Part shown: positions 42,439 through 52,671 of the stretch, piece after piece
Layout of the letters: each line of letters begins with the position of its first letter
Position numbering within the stretch: the first letter of the stretch is position 1
DNA from: Haloarchaeobius iranensis
GTDB taxonomy: Archaea > Halobacteriota > Halobacteria > Halobacteriales > Natrialbaceae
Reading direction: 5' to 3'
Length of the DNA: 64,000 bases
Assembly (NCBI RefSeq): GCF_900103505.1
Contig: NZ_FNIA01000007.1
Coordinates: forward strand, 124,001 to 188,000
Notes under the pieces: model-generated
Seen by the model: only the letters and a program-made list of their open reading frames with translations
Database searches by the model: none
What the model was told of the DNA's origin: nothing
Program-made: the position numbers and the translations under genes

Positions 42439-44907
42439 ATGACGTCCTTCCAGCAGACACTCGGCGAGGAGGCGGGCATCGCCGAGGAGTTGGCCGAGAG
42501 CCAGCGGGCCATCTCCATCGCCGAGTTCTTCGAGAAGAACAAGCAGATGCTCGGGTTCGACTCCGAGGCCCGGGCGCTCGTCACGGCCGTCAAGGAGGCC
42601 GTCGACAACGCGCTGGACGCCACGGAGGAGGCCCGGATTCGACCGAACATCTCGGTCGAGATAACGGAGTCCGGCGACTACTACCGGCTCGCCGTCGAGG
42701 ACAACGGCCCCGGCATCACGAGAGAGCAGATCCCGAAGATCTTCGGCAAGCTGCTGTACGGTAGCCGGTTCCACGCTCGCGAGCAGTCCCGCGGGCAGCA
42801 GGGCATCGGTATCTCCGCTGCGGTGCTCTACTCCCAGCTGACCAGCGGGAAACCCGCCAAGATCACCTCCCGGACGAAGGGATCGGAGACGGTGATGGAG
42901 TTCGAGCTCGTCATCGACACCGACGACAACGAGCCCGAGATCCGCGAGGAGCGCGAGCTCACACCGGGAGAGTCCGACCTCGGCGATACGCACGGCACAC
43001 GCATCGAACTGGAGATGGCTGCGAACATGCGCGCCCGGCAGCAGCTCCAGGACTACATCAAGCACACCGCGGTCGTCAACCCGCACGCGACCATCTCCTT
43101 CTCGGAGCCGAACCAGGAGTTCGTCGCCAAAGCCGACTACGACGCCGACCTCCCCGAGGAGACCGAGGAGATCCGCCCGCACCCACACGGGGTCGAGCTC
43201 GGGAACGTCCTCAAGATGCTGAAGGCGACCGACTCGCACTCGGTGTCGGGCTTCCTCCAGACCGAGTTCACCCGCGTCGGCCGCAAGACCGCGGACAACA
43301 TCGTCGACGCGTTCCGCGACCGCCACTACGGCCGCGAGATGGCGTGGTCGCTGCCCGACGACGACGGCGTGACCGCGGCAGTCACAGAGGCGGTGAACAA
43401 CAAGCCCGCCGAGGCCGTCGGCGCGTTCGCGGACCAGGTCGTCGGCGAACTCGACGACCGCGCTGTCGACGGTCGCGTCGCACACCATCAGGTCGCCGCG
43501 GCGGTCGAGGCGGCCGCGGAGGGCGTCGAGGCCGAGGCCCAGTTCGGCTCCACCGTCCGCGAGAACGTCGTCGAGGGTGTCTGGGCCGCCATCACGGGCT
43601 ACGGTGCCACCAGCGAGGACGAGGAGACGGACGACGGCGCGCGCATCCGCGACGACGTGCGTGCCCACGCCGACGCCGCAACCTCGGTCCAGAAGGACGA
43701 CGCGGTCGTGGTCGCGTTCGCCGACCGGCTGGCCGCGAAGTTCGTCCCCGAGGCCGAGGACCCGGACCTCCGCCGGAACCGGCTCCACAGGGACACCGTC
43801 CGCGACTACGTCGACCGCGCCGCGGACATGACCGAGGAGCGCGAGGACGCCACCTTCGGCGATACGGCCCGGGAGAACGTCGTCGAGGAGCTGTGGGGGA
43901 CGATGGTGACGGTCCCGGACGACCCGCCGAAGGTCAGCGACCTCGCCGCCGACAGGCAGGGCGTCGGCGACCTCGTCGCTGCGATGCGGATGACCGACAT
44001 CATCGCGCCGCCGACCTCCTGTCTCTCGCCCATCTCGGCCGAACTCGTCGAGGCGGGCCTCCGCAAGGAGTTCGACGCGGAGTTCTACTCGGCGGCGACA
44101 CGCGACGCCGAGGTGACGGCCGGCGACCCGTTCGTCGTGGAGGCCGGCATCGCCTACGGCGGCGACATCGAGGCCGAGGGACAGGCCCGGTTACTCCGCT
44201 ACGCGAACCGCGTCCCGCTCGTCTACAAACGGGGCGGCTGTGCCATCACGCAGGTCATCCAGGACATCGGCTGGCGGAACTACAACCTCGACCAGCCGGG
44301 CGGCCGCGGCGTCCCGAACGGCCCCGTCGTCATCATGGTCCACGTCGCCTCGACGAACGTCCCCTTCACGAGCGAGTCGAAGGACGCCGTCGCCTCGGTC
44401 CCGGAGATCGAGGACGAGATCGAGCTCGCCGTGCGGGAGGCCGCACGCGACCTCAAGTCGTACCTGAAGAAGCAGCGCTCGATGCGGAAACGCAAACAGA
44501 AGCAGAACGTCCTCGCGGACATCCTGCCGCGCATGGCGACGAAGGTCGCAGAGGTGACGGGCCGACCGGAGCCGAACTACGACGACGCGCTGGCCCGCAT
44601 CATGAACAACGTCCTCGTCGAGCGCGAGACGAAGGAGAACGGCGACAGCCAGACCGTGACCGTCCGCATCGAGAACAACGCCTCGACGAAGGAGTTGCCG
44701 GAGCTGACGGACATCGTCACCGCCGAACCCTCGAACCTGACCGACGGCGCGAGCGTCGTGGAGATGGACGGCGAGTGGTTCGTCAAGTGGCAGCCGGAGG
44801 TGAGCTCGGGCGACGAGGCCGTCCTCGAGTACACCGTCGCCACCGACGCATCGTTCGACCTCTCCGTCAGCGGGGTCGAGGGACCGAAACTCACCGTGAC
44901 CAACTGA
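42439..44907 (+). CDS. top6B: DNA topoisomerase VI subunit B
   Basis: ATPase subunit of the archaeal type IIB topoisomerase (822 aa, against 530-620 aa in many non-halophiles). The GHKL site has [33 protein letters not shown] and [15 protein letters not shown]. The H2tH region is split: [16 protein letters not shown]-like sequence on one side and [19 protein letters not shown] on the other, with an Ala/Glu/Asp-rich insertion of about 180 residues between that contains two similar units ([15 protein letters not shown] and [15 protein letters not shown]). The transducer domain has [19 protein letters not shown]. One base separates its stop from top6A. Confidence 0.95.
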   Translation: MTSFQQTLGEEAGIAEELAESQRAISIAEFFEKNKQMLGFDSEARALVTAVKEAVDNALDATEEARIRPNISVEITESGDYYRLAVEDNGPGITREQIPKIFGKLLYGSRFHAREQSRGQQGIGISAAVLYSQLTSGKPAKITSRTKGSETVMEFELVIDTDDNEPEIREERELTPGESDLGDTHGTRIELEMAANMRARQQLQDYIKHTAVVNPHATISFSEPNQEFVAKADYDADLPEETEEIRPHPHGVELGNVLKMLKATDSHSVSGFLQTEFTRVGRKTADNIVDAFRDRHYGREMAWSLPDDDGVTAAVTEAVNNKPAEAVGAFADQVVGELDDRAVDGRVAHHQVAAAVEAAAEGVEAEAQFGSTVRENVVEGVWAAITGYGATSEDEETDDGARIRDDVRAHADAATSVQKDDAVVVAFADRLAAKFVPEAEDPDLRRNRLHRDTVRDYVDRAADMTEEREDATFGDTARENVVEELWGTMVTVPDDPPKVSDLAADRQGVGDLVAAMRMTDIIAPPTSCLSPISAELVEAGLRKEFDAEFYSAATRDAEVTAGDPFVVEAGIAYGGDIEAEGQARLLRYANRVPLVYKRGGCAITQVIQDIGWRNYNLDQPGGRGVPNGPVVIMVHVASTNVPFTSESKDAVASVPEIEDEIELAVREAARDLKSYLKKQRSMRKRKQKQNVLADILPRMATKVAEVTGRPEPNYDDALARIMNNVLVERETKENGDSQTVTVRIENNASTKELPELTDIVTAEPSNLTDGASVVEMDGEWFVKWQPEVSSGDEAVLEYTVATDASFDLSVSGVEGPKLTVTN

Positions 44908-44908
44908 T

Positions 44909-46000
44909 ATGAGCACCGACACAGACGCAGACGCACGACAGCAACTCATCGACCTCGCCGCGGAGTTCTACGACCAGTTCGAGCGCGGGGACGTCCCGTC
45001 GATGACGCTCCCGACCCGGACGAAGTCCAACATCGAGTACGACGAGGCGAGCGACGTGTGGGTGTACGGCGACCGCACGTCCACCCGCTCGGCGAACTCC
45101 GTCCGGGGCGCACGCAAGCTCCTGAAGGCGATCTACACCATCGAGTTCCTCGCCAGACAGCTCGACGAGGATCGCTCGTCGACCCTGCGTGAGCTGTACT
45201 ACCTCTCCGAGTCCTGGGACGCCGAGGAGGCGCAGTTCAACGGGCAGGACGAGTCGAACAAGCTCGTCGAGGACCTGGAGATCGTCAGCGAGGTCAAGCG
45301 CGAGGACTTCCACATGCGACCGGAGGAGTCCGGCGCGACCCTCATCGGTCCGCTCGAACTCATCGAGCAGACCCGGCGCGGCGAGCGCCAGATTCACTGC
45401 CAGCAGGACGTCGGCGAGGGCGGCTACCAGATCCCCAACAACCCGGACACCATCCAGTTCACCGATCACGACATCGACTTCGTCCTCTGCGTGGAGACCG
45501 GCGGGATGCGCGACCGGCTCGTCGAGAACGGCTTCGACACCGAATACAACTGCCTCATCGTCCACCTGAAGGGCCAGCCTGCCCGGGCGACCCGTCGCGT
45601 CACGAAACGTCTGCACGACGAACTCGACCTCCCGGTGCTGGTGTTCACCGACGGCGACCCGTGGTCGTACCGCATCTTCGGCTCGGTCGCGTACGGCTCC
45701 ATCAAGTCCGCACACCTCTCGAAGTACCTCGCGACGCCGGAAGCGAGGTACGTCGGCATCCGCCCGCAGGACATCGTGGAGTACGACCTGCCGACGGACC
45801 CGCTCGCCGACTCCGACGTGAACGCGCTCGAATCGGAGCTGGAGGACCCTCGCTTCCAGGACGAGTTCTGGACCGAACAGATCGAGCTCCAGCTCGACAT
45901 CGACAAGAAGGCCGAGCAGCAGGCACTGGCGGCCAACGGCCTCGACTTCGTCACCGACACGTACCTGCCCGAGCGGCTCACCGACATGGGCGTCCTCTGA
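44909..46000 (+). CDS. top6A: DNA topoisomerase VI subunit A
   Basis: DNA-cleaving subunit (363 aa), homologous to meiotic Spo11. The winged-helix active site reads [12 protein letters not shown] with Tyr97/Tyr98 at the catalytic position, and the TOPRIM fold has [11 protein letters not shown] (Glu) and [19 protein letters not shown] (DxD). With subunit B it forms an A2B2 enzyme that decatenates and relaxes DNA. Full family length. It starts one base after the top6B stop, so the subunits are translated together. Confidence 0.96.
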   Translation: MSTDTDADARQQLIDLAAEFYDQFERGDVPSMTLPTRTKSNIEYDEASDVWVYGDRTSTRSANSVRGARKLLKAIYTIEFLARQLDEDRSSTLRELYYLSESWDAEEAQFNGQDESNKLVEDLEIVSEVKREDFHMRPEESGATLIGPLELIEQTRRGERQIHCQQDVGEGGYQIPNNPDTIQFTDHDIDFVLCVETGGMRDRLVENGFDTEYNCLIVHLKGQPARATRRVTKRLHDELDLPVLVFTDGDPWSYRIFGSVAYGSIKSAHLSKYLATPEARYVGIRPQDIVEYDLPTDPLADSDVNALESELEDPRFQDEFWTEQIELQLDIDKKAEQQALAANGLDFVTDTYLPERLTDMGVL

Positions 46001-46083
46001 CCTGGCTCGGCGGGCGCTGTCGGGTGGTGGCCGCGCTTCCCGCCGTTGGGAACGGGTATGCCGACCCCCGTCGTGCGAGCGTC

Positions 46084-46779
46084 ATGGCACGAGGGACACT
46101 CGTTTTGGTCGTACTGACAGTGCTGCTCGCCGGTTGCGTCGGCGGTGTGAAAGTCGATGACGGCGCCACGACGGTCGCGACCACCAGCAGTAGCGGCACC
46201 GGGAGCGGTGGCGGCGGCAGTGGTGGTGGGGGTAGCGGCGGCAGCAGCGCCGACCTCGAACCCGGGAGCTGGAACGTCCTCGAGTTCGGCCAGCCCGCGA
46301 CGTACACCTACGATATCTTCGTCGAGGGTGACGGCGAGGGTTCGCTCGTCTTGGACGTCCAGGAGGTCGACGGCGACTCCATCACCGTCCGGGCGGTGTA
46401 CGAACTCGGCCAGGAGCGGCACGAGTCGACCGTGACCGGCACGAAGGAGACGGTCCAGTCACAGCTCTACGCGAACCCCGCGGGTATCCTGCTGCTGACG
46501 ACGATGCTCACGCCCTCGGCCTGGTACGGCGGTCAGGAGCTCGAAGTGGGGTCCGGCTGGTCGTACCAGACCCAAGCGGGCTCCGCGAGCTTCGAGGTGA
46601 CCGGTGTCGAGACGTACGCCGGTGTCGACTGCTTCGACTCGGAGATGGTCGTCGACGGCACGACGCTGCACGAGGGCTGCTTCTCGCCCGGCCTCGGACT
46701 GGCTCCCTACACAGCGTACTACGACGAGGACGGGAGTCTCTCGATGGAGATGGCGCTCGTCAGCTACGAGCCGAACTAG
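46084..46779 (+). CDS. Putative lipoprotein with Gly/Ser linker
   Basis: A 231-aa exported protein. The signal [20 protein letters not shown] ends in lipobox LAGC (Cys18) but has no twin Arg, so Sec export is likely. A Thr/Ser segment and a low-complexity [15 protein letters not shown] linker follow, then a beta-rich domain ([40 protein letters not shown]) with two Cys that may pair. The domain resembles no named enzyme; a surface-bound binding or structural role is all that can be said. Its stop overlaps the stop of the convergent MBL gene by four bases. Confidence 0.75.
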   Translation: MARGTLVLVVLTVLLAGCVGGVKVDDGATTVATTSSSGTGSGGGGSGGGGSGGSSADLEPGSWNVLEFGQPATYTYDIFVEGDGEGSLVLDVQEVDGDSITVRAVYELGQERHESTVTGTKETVQSQLYANPAGILLLTTMLTPSAWYGGQELEVGSGWSYQTQAGSASFEVTGVETYAGVDCFDSEMVVDGTTLHEGCFSPGLGLAPYTAYYDEDGSLSMEMALVSYEPN

Positions 46780-47528
46780 TTCTCGTCCAGCACGACCGGG
46801 ACGCCACGGCCAGCCACGTCGGCCCCGAACGCGCCGGAGTCGGTCGTGAGGATGTCGATGGTGTTGTAGTGGACAGGCAGGACCAGGTCGGGGTCCATGC
46901 GCTCGGCCAGGGCCGCCGCCTCGCGGCGGTCGCTGACGACCGTGCCGCCGATGTTGGCGAGGAACAGCGACACGTCGAGTTCGGCGAACCCGTCGAGAGC
47001 GTCGGAGTCACCGGGCCAGAAGACGGTCACGTCGGCCACCGAGAGCAGGAAGCCACAGCCGAAGCCCGGCGGGTGGGTGACGGAGCCGTCGGGGCCGGCG
47101 CGCGGCCCGTCGGGGTCGTTGTACGCCGGGACGCTCCAGCACTCGACTCCGGCAGCGGACAGGTGGTCCTCGCCGGTGACGCGGACGACCTCGTAGGGGA
47201 GCTCGTCGACCGGCGTCACGTCGCGGTCGATGTTCGCGGCGTCGACGCCCTCGTAGACGACGACCGTCGCCTCCTGCTTCGCCACGCGCTGGATTGCGTC
47301 GGTGTCGTAGTGGTGGTCGTGCGTGACACAGACGAGGTCGCCGTCCTTCGGGTAGTCGTCCTGCGGTGCCGGGTGGGGCGGGGCCTCCTCGCCCGGCGGT
47401 GTCCACTCGCCCGAGAGGACGCCGTACCGGCCGGGGTCGAGGTAGACGACGGTCCCGTCCGGTGCTTCGATGCGCGTGGTCGCGTAGCCGAGCCAGTCGA
47501 CGAGCAGGCCGTCGTGGCGGATCGTCAT
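46776..47528 (-). CDS. Metallo-beta-lactamase-fold hydrolase
   Basis: A 250-aa MBL-superfamily protein related to the UlaG/NAPE-PLD-like group. VDWLGYATTRIEAPDGTVVY opens the fold; the metal motif reads THDHHYDTD (residues 69-77), later WPGDSDALDGF and VLPVHYNTIDI supply Asp and His ligands. The usual HxHxDH is changed: after H70-D-H72 come His73-Tyr74-Asp75-Thr76, so the Asp is shifted by one and the last His is missing. Substrate unknown. Independent of its neighbours apart from the overlapping convergent end. Confidence 0.8.
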   Translation of the reverse strand: MTIRHDGLLVDWLGYATTRIEAPDGTVVYLDPGRYGVLSGEWTPPGEEAPPHPAPQDDYPKDGDLVCVTHDHHYDTDAIQRVAKQEATVVVYEGVDAANIDRDVTPVDELPYEVVRVTGEDHLSAAGVECWSVPAYNDPDGPRAGPDGSVTHPPGFGCGFLLSVADVTVFWPGDSDALDGFAELDVSLFLANIGGTVVSDRREAAALAERMDPDLVLPVHYNTIDILTTDSGAFGADVAGRGVPVVLDEN

Positions 47529-47588
47529 GGCTGCCCGTTGGTACGGCCGGGAGAAAACGACGGCGGATACGGGTCGGGGCGGCGCGGC

Positions 47589-48107
47589 TCAGTCGACCGT
47601 CGTCCACGAGTGCCGTGTGTCCTTGTCGACGACCTCGTACACCTCGTCGTCGAGCCCGTCGAGCGTCGTGTCGAAGGCGCGACGGCAGACCTCCGCGGCG
47701 AGACAGGCGTCCGCGGACGGCACCGGCTCGTCGTAGCGGACCGCGATGCCGGTCGTGCCGTCCAGTTCGACCACCAGCCGGTGTTCGTCCGCGAGCGTCC
47801 GCACGACCTCGCGAACGCCGTCGGTGACATCTCGTGTGTAGTGTGTTCCCTTCACGTAGTCGTAGCGTCCGGTCGGCCCGTCGTAGATCTGGACGCGGTA
47901 GTGGTCGGAGAGCATCGGCCGACCGAGATGTGCGTCGAACAGCTTCGCGAGGCGCGTGCGGTGTTCGTCCACCGTGGCGACACCGCCCGTCTTCTCCTCC
48001 AGAAAATCCCAGACGGTGGCGGGTTGGACGTCGAGGTCGTCGGCACGTTCGCGAACCCACTCGGGTTTGTCGTCGCCGATGTCGTCCGGCGGTGCGCCGA
48101 TTCCCAT
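47589..48107 (-). CDS. Conserved-looking hypothetical protein
   Basis: A 172-aa protein not recognised by any motif. The N-terminal 55 residues (DKPEWVRERADDLDVQPATV and WDFLEEKTGG) look like a small helical domain, the rest alternates strands and helices: YRVQIYDGPTGRYDYVKGTH and ADEHRLVVELDGTTGIAVRY. Three Cys occur; two are near the end (ACLAAEVCRRAFD). No signal or membrane segment, so cytoplasmic. It lies between the MBL gene and DNA ligase on the same strand with gaps of 60 and 94 bases. Confidence 0.65.
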   Translation of the reverse strand: MGIGAPPDDIGDDKPEWVRERADDLDVQPATVWDFLEEKTGGVATVDEHRTRLAKLFDAHLGRPMLSDHYRVQIYDGPTGRYDYVKGTHYTRDVTDGVREVVRTLADEHRLVVELDGTTGIAVRYDEPVPSADACLAAEVCRRAFDTTLDGLDDEVYEVVDKDTRHSWTTVD

Positions 48108-48201
48108 ACAGCCACGAAGGGATACCGACGGACAAAAGCGTGTTTGCCGAATCGTCGGTCGGCCCGACCGACAGCTGACGGAACCAGGGAGATGCGAGGC
48201 G

Positions 48202-49854
48202 TCACTGCGACTCGGCGAGCCGTTCGAGCCGGGTCAGCGAGTCCGCGTCCGCGGGTGCCTTGTCGTCGCGGACGGAGACGAACCGCGGGAACCGGAGCGC
48301 GTAGCCCGACTCGTACGTCGGCGAGGTCTGTATCTCCTCGTAGCCGACCTCGAAGACGACGGCCGGCTCGAACGTCACGTCGCGACCGGATTGGGTGGCG
48401 ACGTGCTGTTCGAGTCGTTCGGTGAGCTCGGCCAGTTCCTCGTCGGTGATACCGGTGGCGACCTTCCCGACCGGCAGGTGGTCGTCGCCGTCACGCACCG
48501 CGATGTGGAACGTCCCGAAGAGGTTCGCGCGCCGCCCCTCACCCCACTCCGCCCCGACGACGACGCAGTCGAGCGTCTCCACGTCGGGTTTGCGCTTGAG
48601 CCAGTTCTGCCCGCGCTTGCCGGGCGAGTACGTCGACTCGGGGTCCTTGAGCATGATACCCTCGTGGCCCGCGGCCAGGGCGTCGGCCTCGTGGGCCGCG
48701 ACCACGTCCGGGTCGTCGGTCAGGAGCAGGTCCCCGACACCGGCGTCGATGGTCTCGCGGAGGCGGTCGTACCGCTCGCGGAGGGGCACGTCGAGCAGGT
48801 CGTCGCCCCCGGCGTGCAGGCAGTCGAAGGCCCGCAGCTCGACGGTCACCCGTTCTCTGGCCTGTGCCACGTCGTGCTTCCGGCGGAACCGGCGGAGCAC
48901 CTGCTGGAACGGCAACGGCTCGCCGTCGTCGGCCACGGCGACGACCTCGCCGTCGAGTATCGCCGGCGCGTCGCAGTGCTCGCGGACGAACTCGCCGACC
49001 TCCGGGAGTGCGTCGGTCACGTCTTCCATGTTCCGCGAGTACACCGAGACCTCCTCCCCGTCCCAGTGGACCTGCACGCGTGCGCCGTCGAACTTGGTCT
49101 CGACAGCGGCGGTTCCCCACTCCGCCAGCGCGTCGCTCGCGGTGCCGGCCTGGGCGAGCATCGGCTGGACGGGACGGCCGACTTCGAGGTCCATCGCGGC
49201 CACGCCGCCCTCACCCTCCTCCCGGGCCGTCTCCGCGACAAGCCCGTAGTCGTTCGACACCTGGAGCGCCCGCTCGACGGCGTCGACCGGCACGTCGAAG
49301 GCGTCCGCGATGGCGTCCCTGACGGTCCCCTCACCGACGCCGATGCGCATCTCCGCGAGGACGAGGCGCGCGAGGTACCGGGCCTCCCGCCGCTCGCTCT
49401 CGTTGAACAGCCCGAACAGCCGGTCCACCTTCGCGCTCTCGCTCCCCGCGCCCTCGGTCGACGCGAGGGCGACCAGGTCCTCGTAGACCGACGCCACGGT
49501 CCGGTCGTCCCCGCCGCCCCCGGCACCGAACGCGCCGAGTCCGGTCTGGCCGCCGAACTCGTACTCCTCGGCGACGGCACCGACCTCACCGACCTCGGCG
49601 ACGCGTGCCTCCACGTCGTCGGCGTCGACGTTCGGGCCGGCCGCGCGGGCGATAGCGGTGTAGCACGTGCTCGGCCCCACGTCGAGCGTGCGCTCGTCCC
49701 ACGCCGGGAACACGCGGCCCTGCACGAACCGTGCGACGACGGCGAGGTCGTCCTCGGCCGCCGCGAACAGATCGCTGACGAGGGCGACCGTCTCGAGGTC
49801 CGCCGGCTCCGCCTCCATTGCCGCCGCACGCTCGGCGAACGACGCGAACTTCAT
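48202..49854 (-). CDS. ligA: ATP-dependent DNA ligase
   Basis: Seals nicks in replication and repair (550 aa). The N-terminal DNA-binding domain (1-220) is followed by the nucleotidyltransferase core with AMP-accepting Lys254 in ETKFDGARVQ, and motifs AILDGEVVAV, ELRAFDCLH, HEGIMLKDPES and NWLKRKPD. The OB domain ends the protein (EPAVVFEVGYEEIQTSPTYE, LRFPRFVSVRDDK). Full length for archaeal ligase I; a Gly-rich loop at 108-116 is the only odd segment. TATA-like spacing supports ATG 49854 with a leaderless start. The partner FEN-1 is at 11.5 kb. Confidence 0.96.
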   Translation of the reverse strand: MKFASFAERAAAMEAEPADLETVALVSDLFAAAEDDLAVVARFVQGRVFPAWDERTLDVGPSTCYTAIARAAGPNVDADDVEARVAEVGEVGAVAEEYEFGGQTGLGAFGAGGGGDDRTVASVYEDLVALASTEGAGSESAKVDRLFGLFNESERREARYLARLVLAEMRIGVGEGTVRDAIADAFDVPVDAVERALQVSNDYGLVAETAREEGEGGVAAMDLEVGRPVQPMLAQAGTASDALAEWGTAAVETKFDGARVQVHWDGEEVSVYSRNMEDVTDALPEVGEFVREHCDAPAILDGEVVAVADDGEPLPFQQVLRRFRRKHDVAQARERVTVELRAFDCLHAGGDDLLDVPLRERYDRLRETIDAGVGDLLLTDDPDVVAAHEADALAAGHEGIMLKDPESTYSPGKRGQNWLKRKPDVETLDCVVVGAEWGEGRRANLFGTFHIAVRDGDDHLPVGKVATGITDEELAELTERLEQHVATQSGRDVTFEPAVVFEVGYEEIQTSPTYESGYALRFPRFVSVRDDKAPADADSLTRLERLAESQ

Positions 49855-49879
49855 CGACCGAGCGTACCGGTGACTGGGG

Positions 49880-49887
49880 GATAAACC
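49880..49887 (-). promoter_or_regulatory. TATA-like box for the DNA ligase gene
   Basis: Minus strand GGTTTATC centred about 30 bases from the ATG at 49854. Confidence 0.5.
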
Positions 49888-50052
49888 GGTCGGATTCCGA
49901 CGGCAACCGCGGCCCGACCTTTTTCAATGAGGGCGGGGGCAACGTCGGCGTGCCAGACCGAACGGCCCGAGGGGGAGGGCGGGTGCGCGACACGGTCCCT
50001 CGGGAGCGGCCAGTGTCGCCTGCTCGCCACAGACGCCAACCTGCTGACCCAC

Positions 50053-50063
50053 GGGTTTTTAGA
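50053..50063 (+). promoter_or_regulatory. TATA-like box for the GCS2-like gene
   Basis: GGGTTTTTAGA centred about 29 bases before the ATG at 50087. The rest of the 232-base divergent gap with ligase shows no gene. Confidence 0.45.
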
Positions 50064-50086
50064 GCGCACCCGTCCGACTGTCCCCC

Positions 50087-51649
50087 ATGCCAGACGACGA
50101 CCTCGCCGAACGAGTCGAGTCGGCGTTGGCCGTCGACCGCGAGGCGTTCCAGTCCGAGGTCGACGACGACGTCGCGGTGCTGAAGGAGGAGTTGAAGGCG
50201 GGGACGTTCGACAACCCCCAGGCCATCCTCGGGCTGGAGTACGAGTTCTACGCGGTCTCGGAGCCCGACGCCGAGGGACACGGGATTGCCGCCGACTACC
50301 CCCTGCGCCGCGTCCCGCGTCGACTGCTCGAGTTCATCGGCTTCGAGAAGGAGCTCGGCCTCCACAACGCCGAGATGACGACGAGTCCCCAGCCGTTCAA
50401 CCGTCACGGCCTGCTCGCCCAGGAGCACGAGGTGCTGGCGAGACTCCAGACCGCCCTCGACTGCACCCGACCGGAGGGGATGCGCCTCGTCAGCGACGCG
50501 CTGTGGACCATCCCGCCGGAGGGCGAGTCGGCGAGCCAGTACCTCACCGACAGCGTCGAGGACCGCGGCATCCGCATCGCGACGAACATGAGCGACTCGG
50601 CGCGCTATCACGCGATGGCGAACACCGACCGGGCGACGACCGCGGGGATGCGCCTCGACGCACCGAACGTCGACCTCGAGGCCGACACGGTGCTGCCGGA
50701 GAGCCTCATCACCTCCATCCAGCCGCACTACCAGGTGTCCCACGCCGCCGACCTCCCGACGTTCTTCCGCTACGCGCTCCGCGTCGCCGGGCCGCTCCTC
50801 GCGCTCGGGGTCAACTCGCCGTTCTTCCCGCCGGAGCTGTACGACGAGTCGGTCGACGCCGAGACCATCCTCGACGACGCGTGGATGGAGCACCGCATCG
50901 GCGTCTTCGAGACGGTGCTCAACGCCGCCGCCGACACCGCCGGCAAGGTCCGGTTCCCGCGGGACATCGAGACTGTCGAGCAGGCGGTCGACCGTATCGC
51001 CGAGGACGACACGTTCGTCCCCCTGGAGGTCGAGGAGACCAACCGGTTCGACGACAAGTTCGCCCACTTCCGGACCAAACACGGCACGTACTGGCGGTGG
51101 GTCCGCCCGGTGTTCGGCGGCCCGACGCGCTCGGCCGCCAACGCGCGCATCGAGTTCCGCCCCATCGCCGCCCAGCCGACGGTCCGCGACAGCCTCGCGT
51201 TCCAGGCGGCGTTCGCCGGGCTGATGGAGGCCCTGCCGAAGCTCGAACATCCCGTCGCGGACCTCGACTGGGAGCTCGCCCACGACAACTTCTACCGGGC
51301 GATGCGGGACGGTCTCGACGCCGACTTCACCTGGATCACCAACGACGGCAAGCAGGTGACCGACACGGTCGCAATCTACGAGGACATCCTCGACCACGCG
51401 GAGCAGGGGCTGCAGAACCGGGGACTCAGCGACGACGACACGGCGACGTTCCTCTACCCGCTCCGTGTGCGTGTGCGCCAGCACACGACGCCGGCGCGCT
51501 GGAAGCACGACCGCGTCCGCGAGCTGGTCGACGACGGCACCGCGTTCGACGAGGCTGTGTACGACGCCCAACGGGAGTACATCGAGGCCCAGGAGGAGAC
51601 GCTCCTCGCCGGGAGCTTCGCGGACTGGCTCCGGGAAGGCCGGAACTGA
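50087..51649 (+). CDS. GCS2-like carboxylate-amine ligase family protein
   Basis: A 520-aa cytoplasmic protein resembling glutamate-cysteine ligase type 2 enzymes, which join an amino acid to a carboxylate with [13 protein letters not shown] near residue 49, [15 protein letters not shown] near 87 and [18 protein letters not shown] near 348 are E-rich segments in the places expected for nucleotide and metal binding in this fold. It is longer than the YbdK-like GshA that makes gamma-glutamylcysteine in haloarchaea, so a different product is possible. It is followed by cofD after 29 bases, with a separate TATA-like box. Confidence 0.7.
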   Translation: MPDDDLAERVESALAVDREAFQSEVDDDVAVLKEELKAGTFDNPQAILGLEYEFYAVSEPDAEGHGIAADYPLRRVPRRLLEFIGFEKELGLHNAEMTTSPQPFNRHGLLAQEHEVLARLQTALDCTRPEGMRLVSDALWTIPPEGESASQYLTDSVEDRGIRIATNMSDSARYHAMANTDRATTAGMRLDAPNVDLEADTVLPESLITSIQPHYQVSHAADLPTFFRYALRVAGPLLALGVNSPFFPPELYDESVDAETILDDAWMEHRIGVFETVLNAAADTAGKVRFPRDIETVEQAVDRIAEDDTFVPLEVEETNRFDDKFAHFRTKHGTYWRWVRPVFGGPTRSAANARIEFRPIAAQPTVRDSLAFQAAFAGLMEALPKLEHPVADLDWELAHDNFYRAMRDGLDADFTWITNDGKQVTDTVAIYEDILDHAEQGLQNRGLSDDDTATFLYPLRVRVRQHTTPARWKHDRVRELVDDGTAFDEAVYDAQREYIEAQEETLLAGSFADWLREGRN

Positions 51650-51656
51650 TTATAGT
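51648..51656 (+). promoter_or_regulatory. TATA-like box for cofD
   Basis: GATTATAGT overlaps the upstream stop codon and is about 27 bases before the ATG at 51679. Confidence 0.5.
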
Positions 51657-51678
51657 CCCGACCCAGAACGGTTCGTCC

Positions 51679-52671
51679 ATGGTGACGTTCCTCTCCGGTG
51701 GCACCGGAACACCGAAACTGCTCGACGGTGCCGCTGCTGCGTTCTCCCCCGACGACACGACGGTCATCGCGAACACCGGAGACGACATCGAACTCGGCGG
51801 CCTGTTCATCTGTCCCGACGTCGACACGCTCGTCTTTCAGGGCGGTGGGCTCCTCGACCGCGACCGCTGGTGGGGTATCGAGGGTGACACCACACGGACC
51901 CACGATGCGCTCACCGATATCGCCAACGCCGTCGGCCTGCAGGGTGGGCCCCAGTACCTTCCGGACGACCGTCAGACTGAGGGGCGAGATATCGCACGCT
52001 GGCGGCGCTTCTCGGGGGTCGCGGAGTTCATGGAGATCGGCGATAGAGACCGTGCGGTCCACGTGACACGCACCAGCCTGCTCGACCAGGGCGAGACACT
52101 CGCCGAGGTCACGGAGCGACTCGCCTCCGGCTTCGGGCTGACCATCGACCTGCTGCCGATGACGAACGACCCGGTCGCCAGCCTCATCCACACGCCGGAC
52201 GGGATGATGCACTTCCAGGAGTTCTGGGTGGCCCACGGCGGGGAGCCGACGGTCGAGAACGTCGAGTTCCGCGGCTCCTCGAAGGCAGAGCCGGCCCCGG
52301 GTGTGCTCGACGCGCTCGACGACACGGTCGTCATCGGGCCGTCGAACCCGGTGACGAGCATCGGACCGATGCTGTCGATTCCGGGCTTCGGCGCCGCACT
52401 CAACGACACGACCGTCGTCGCGGTCTCGCCGTTCCTCGGCGACGAGGCGTTCTCCGGGCCGGCCGGGAAGCTGATGCAGGCGGTCAACGCCGAGCCGAGC
52501 ACCGAGGGGCTGGCGACGGCGTACCCCTTCGCCGACGCGTTCGTCGTCGACGAGAGCGACGGGGCCGATTTCGACGAGCCGGTCGAACGAACCGACATCC
52601 GGATCGACGACCGCACGGACGCCGGGCGGGTCTGCAAAGCGGTGGCTCGCGCCATCGAGGCCGTCGAGTGA
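51679..52671 (+). CDS. cofD: 2-phospho-L-lactate transferase (coenzyme F420)
   Basis: Transfers the phospholactyl group from LPPG to Fo to make F420-0 (330 aa). [15 protein letters not shown] opens the protein, [20 protein letters not shown] and WWGIEGDT follow, and [18 protein letters not shown] is the conserved third block; all are CofD hallmarks. Start ATG 51679 is backed by the TATA spacing; the same frame runs open upstream but only as shadow. Its TGA shares a base with the ATG of the next gene, a dihydrouridine-synthase-like protein, so the cofactor genes are co-translated. Confidence 0.95.
   Translation: MVTFLSGGTGTPKLLDGAAAAFSPDDTTVIANTGDDIELGGLFICPDVDTLVFQGGGLLDRDRWWGIEGDTTRTHDALTDIANAVGLQGGPQYLPDDRQTEGRDIARWRRFSGVAEFMEIGDRDRAVHVTRTSLLDQGETLAEVTERLASGFGLTIDLLPMTNDPVASLIHTPDGMMHFQEFWVAHGGEPTVENVEFRGSSKAEPAPGVLDALDDTVVIGPSNPVTSIGPMLSIPGFGAALNDTTVVAVSPFLGDEAFSGPAGKLMQAVNAEPSTEGLATAYPFADAFVVDESDGADFDEPVERTDIRIDDRTDAGRVCKAVARAIEAVE

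Noticed and set aside
45661-46083. Long N-terminal part of the lipoprotein frame starting at 45661
   Set aside because: It overlaps top6A antisense of frame; the signal peptide and lipobox begin at ATG 46084.
47956-49884. 642-codon plus-strand frame opposite DNA ligase
   Set aside because: Shadow of ligA, which has all catalytic motifs.
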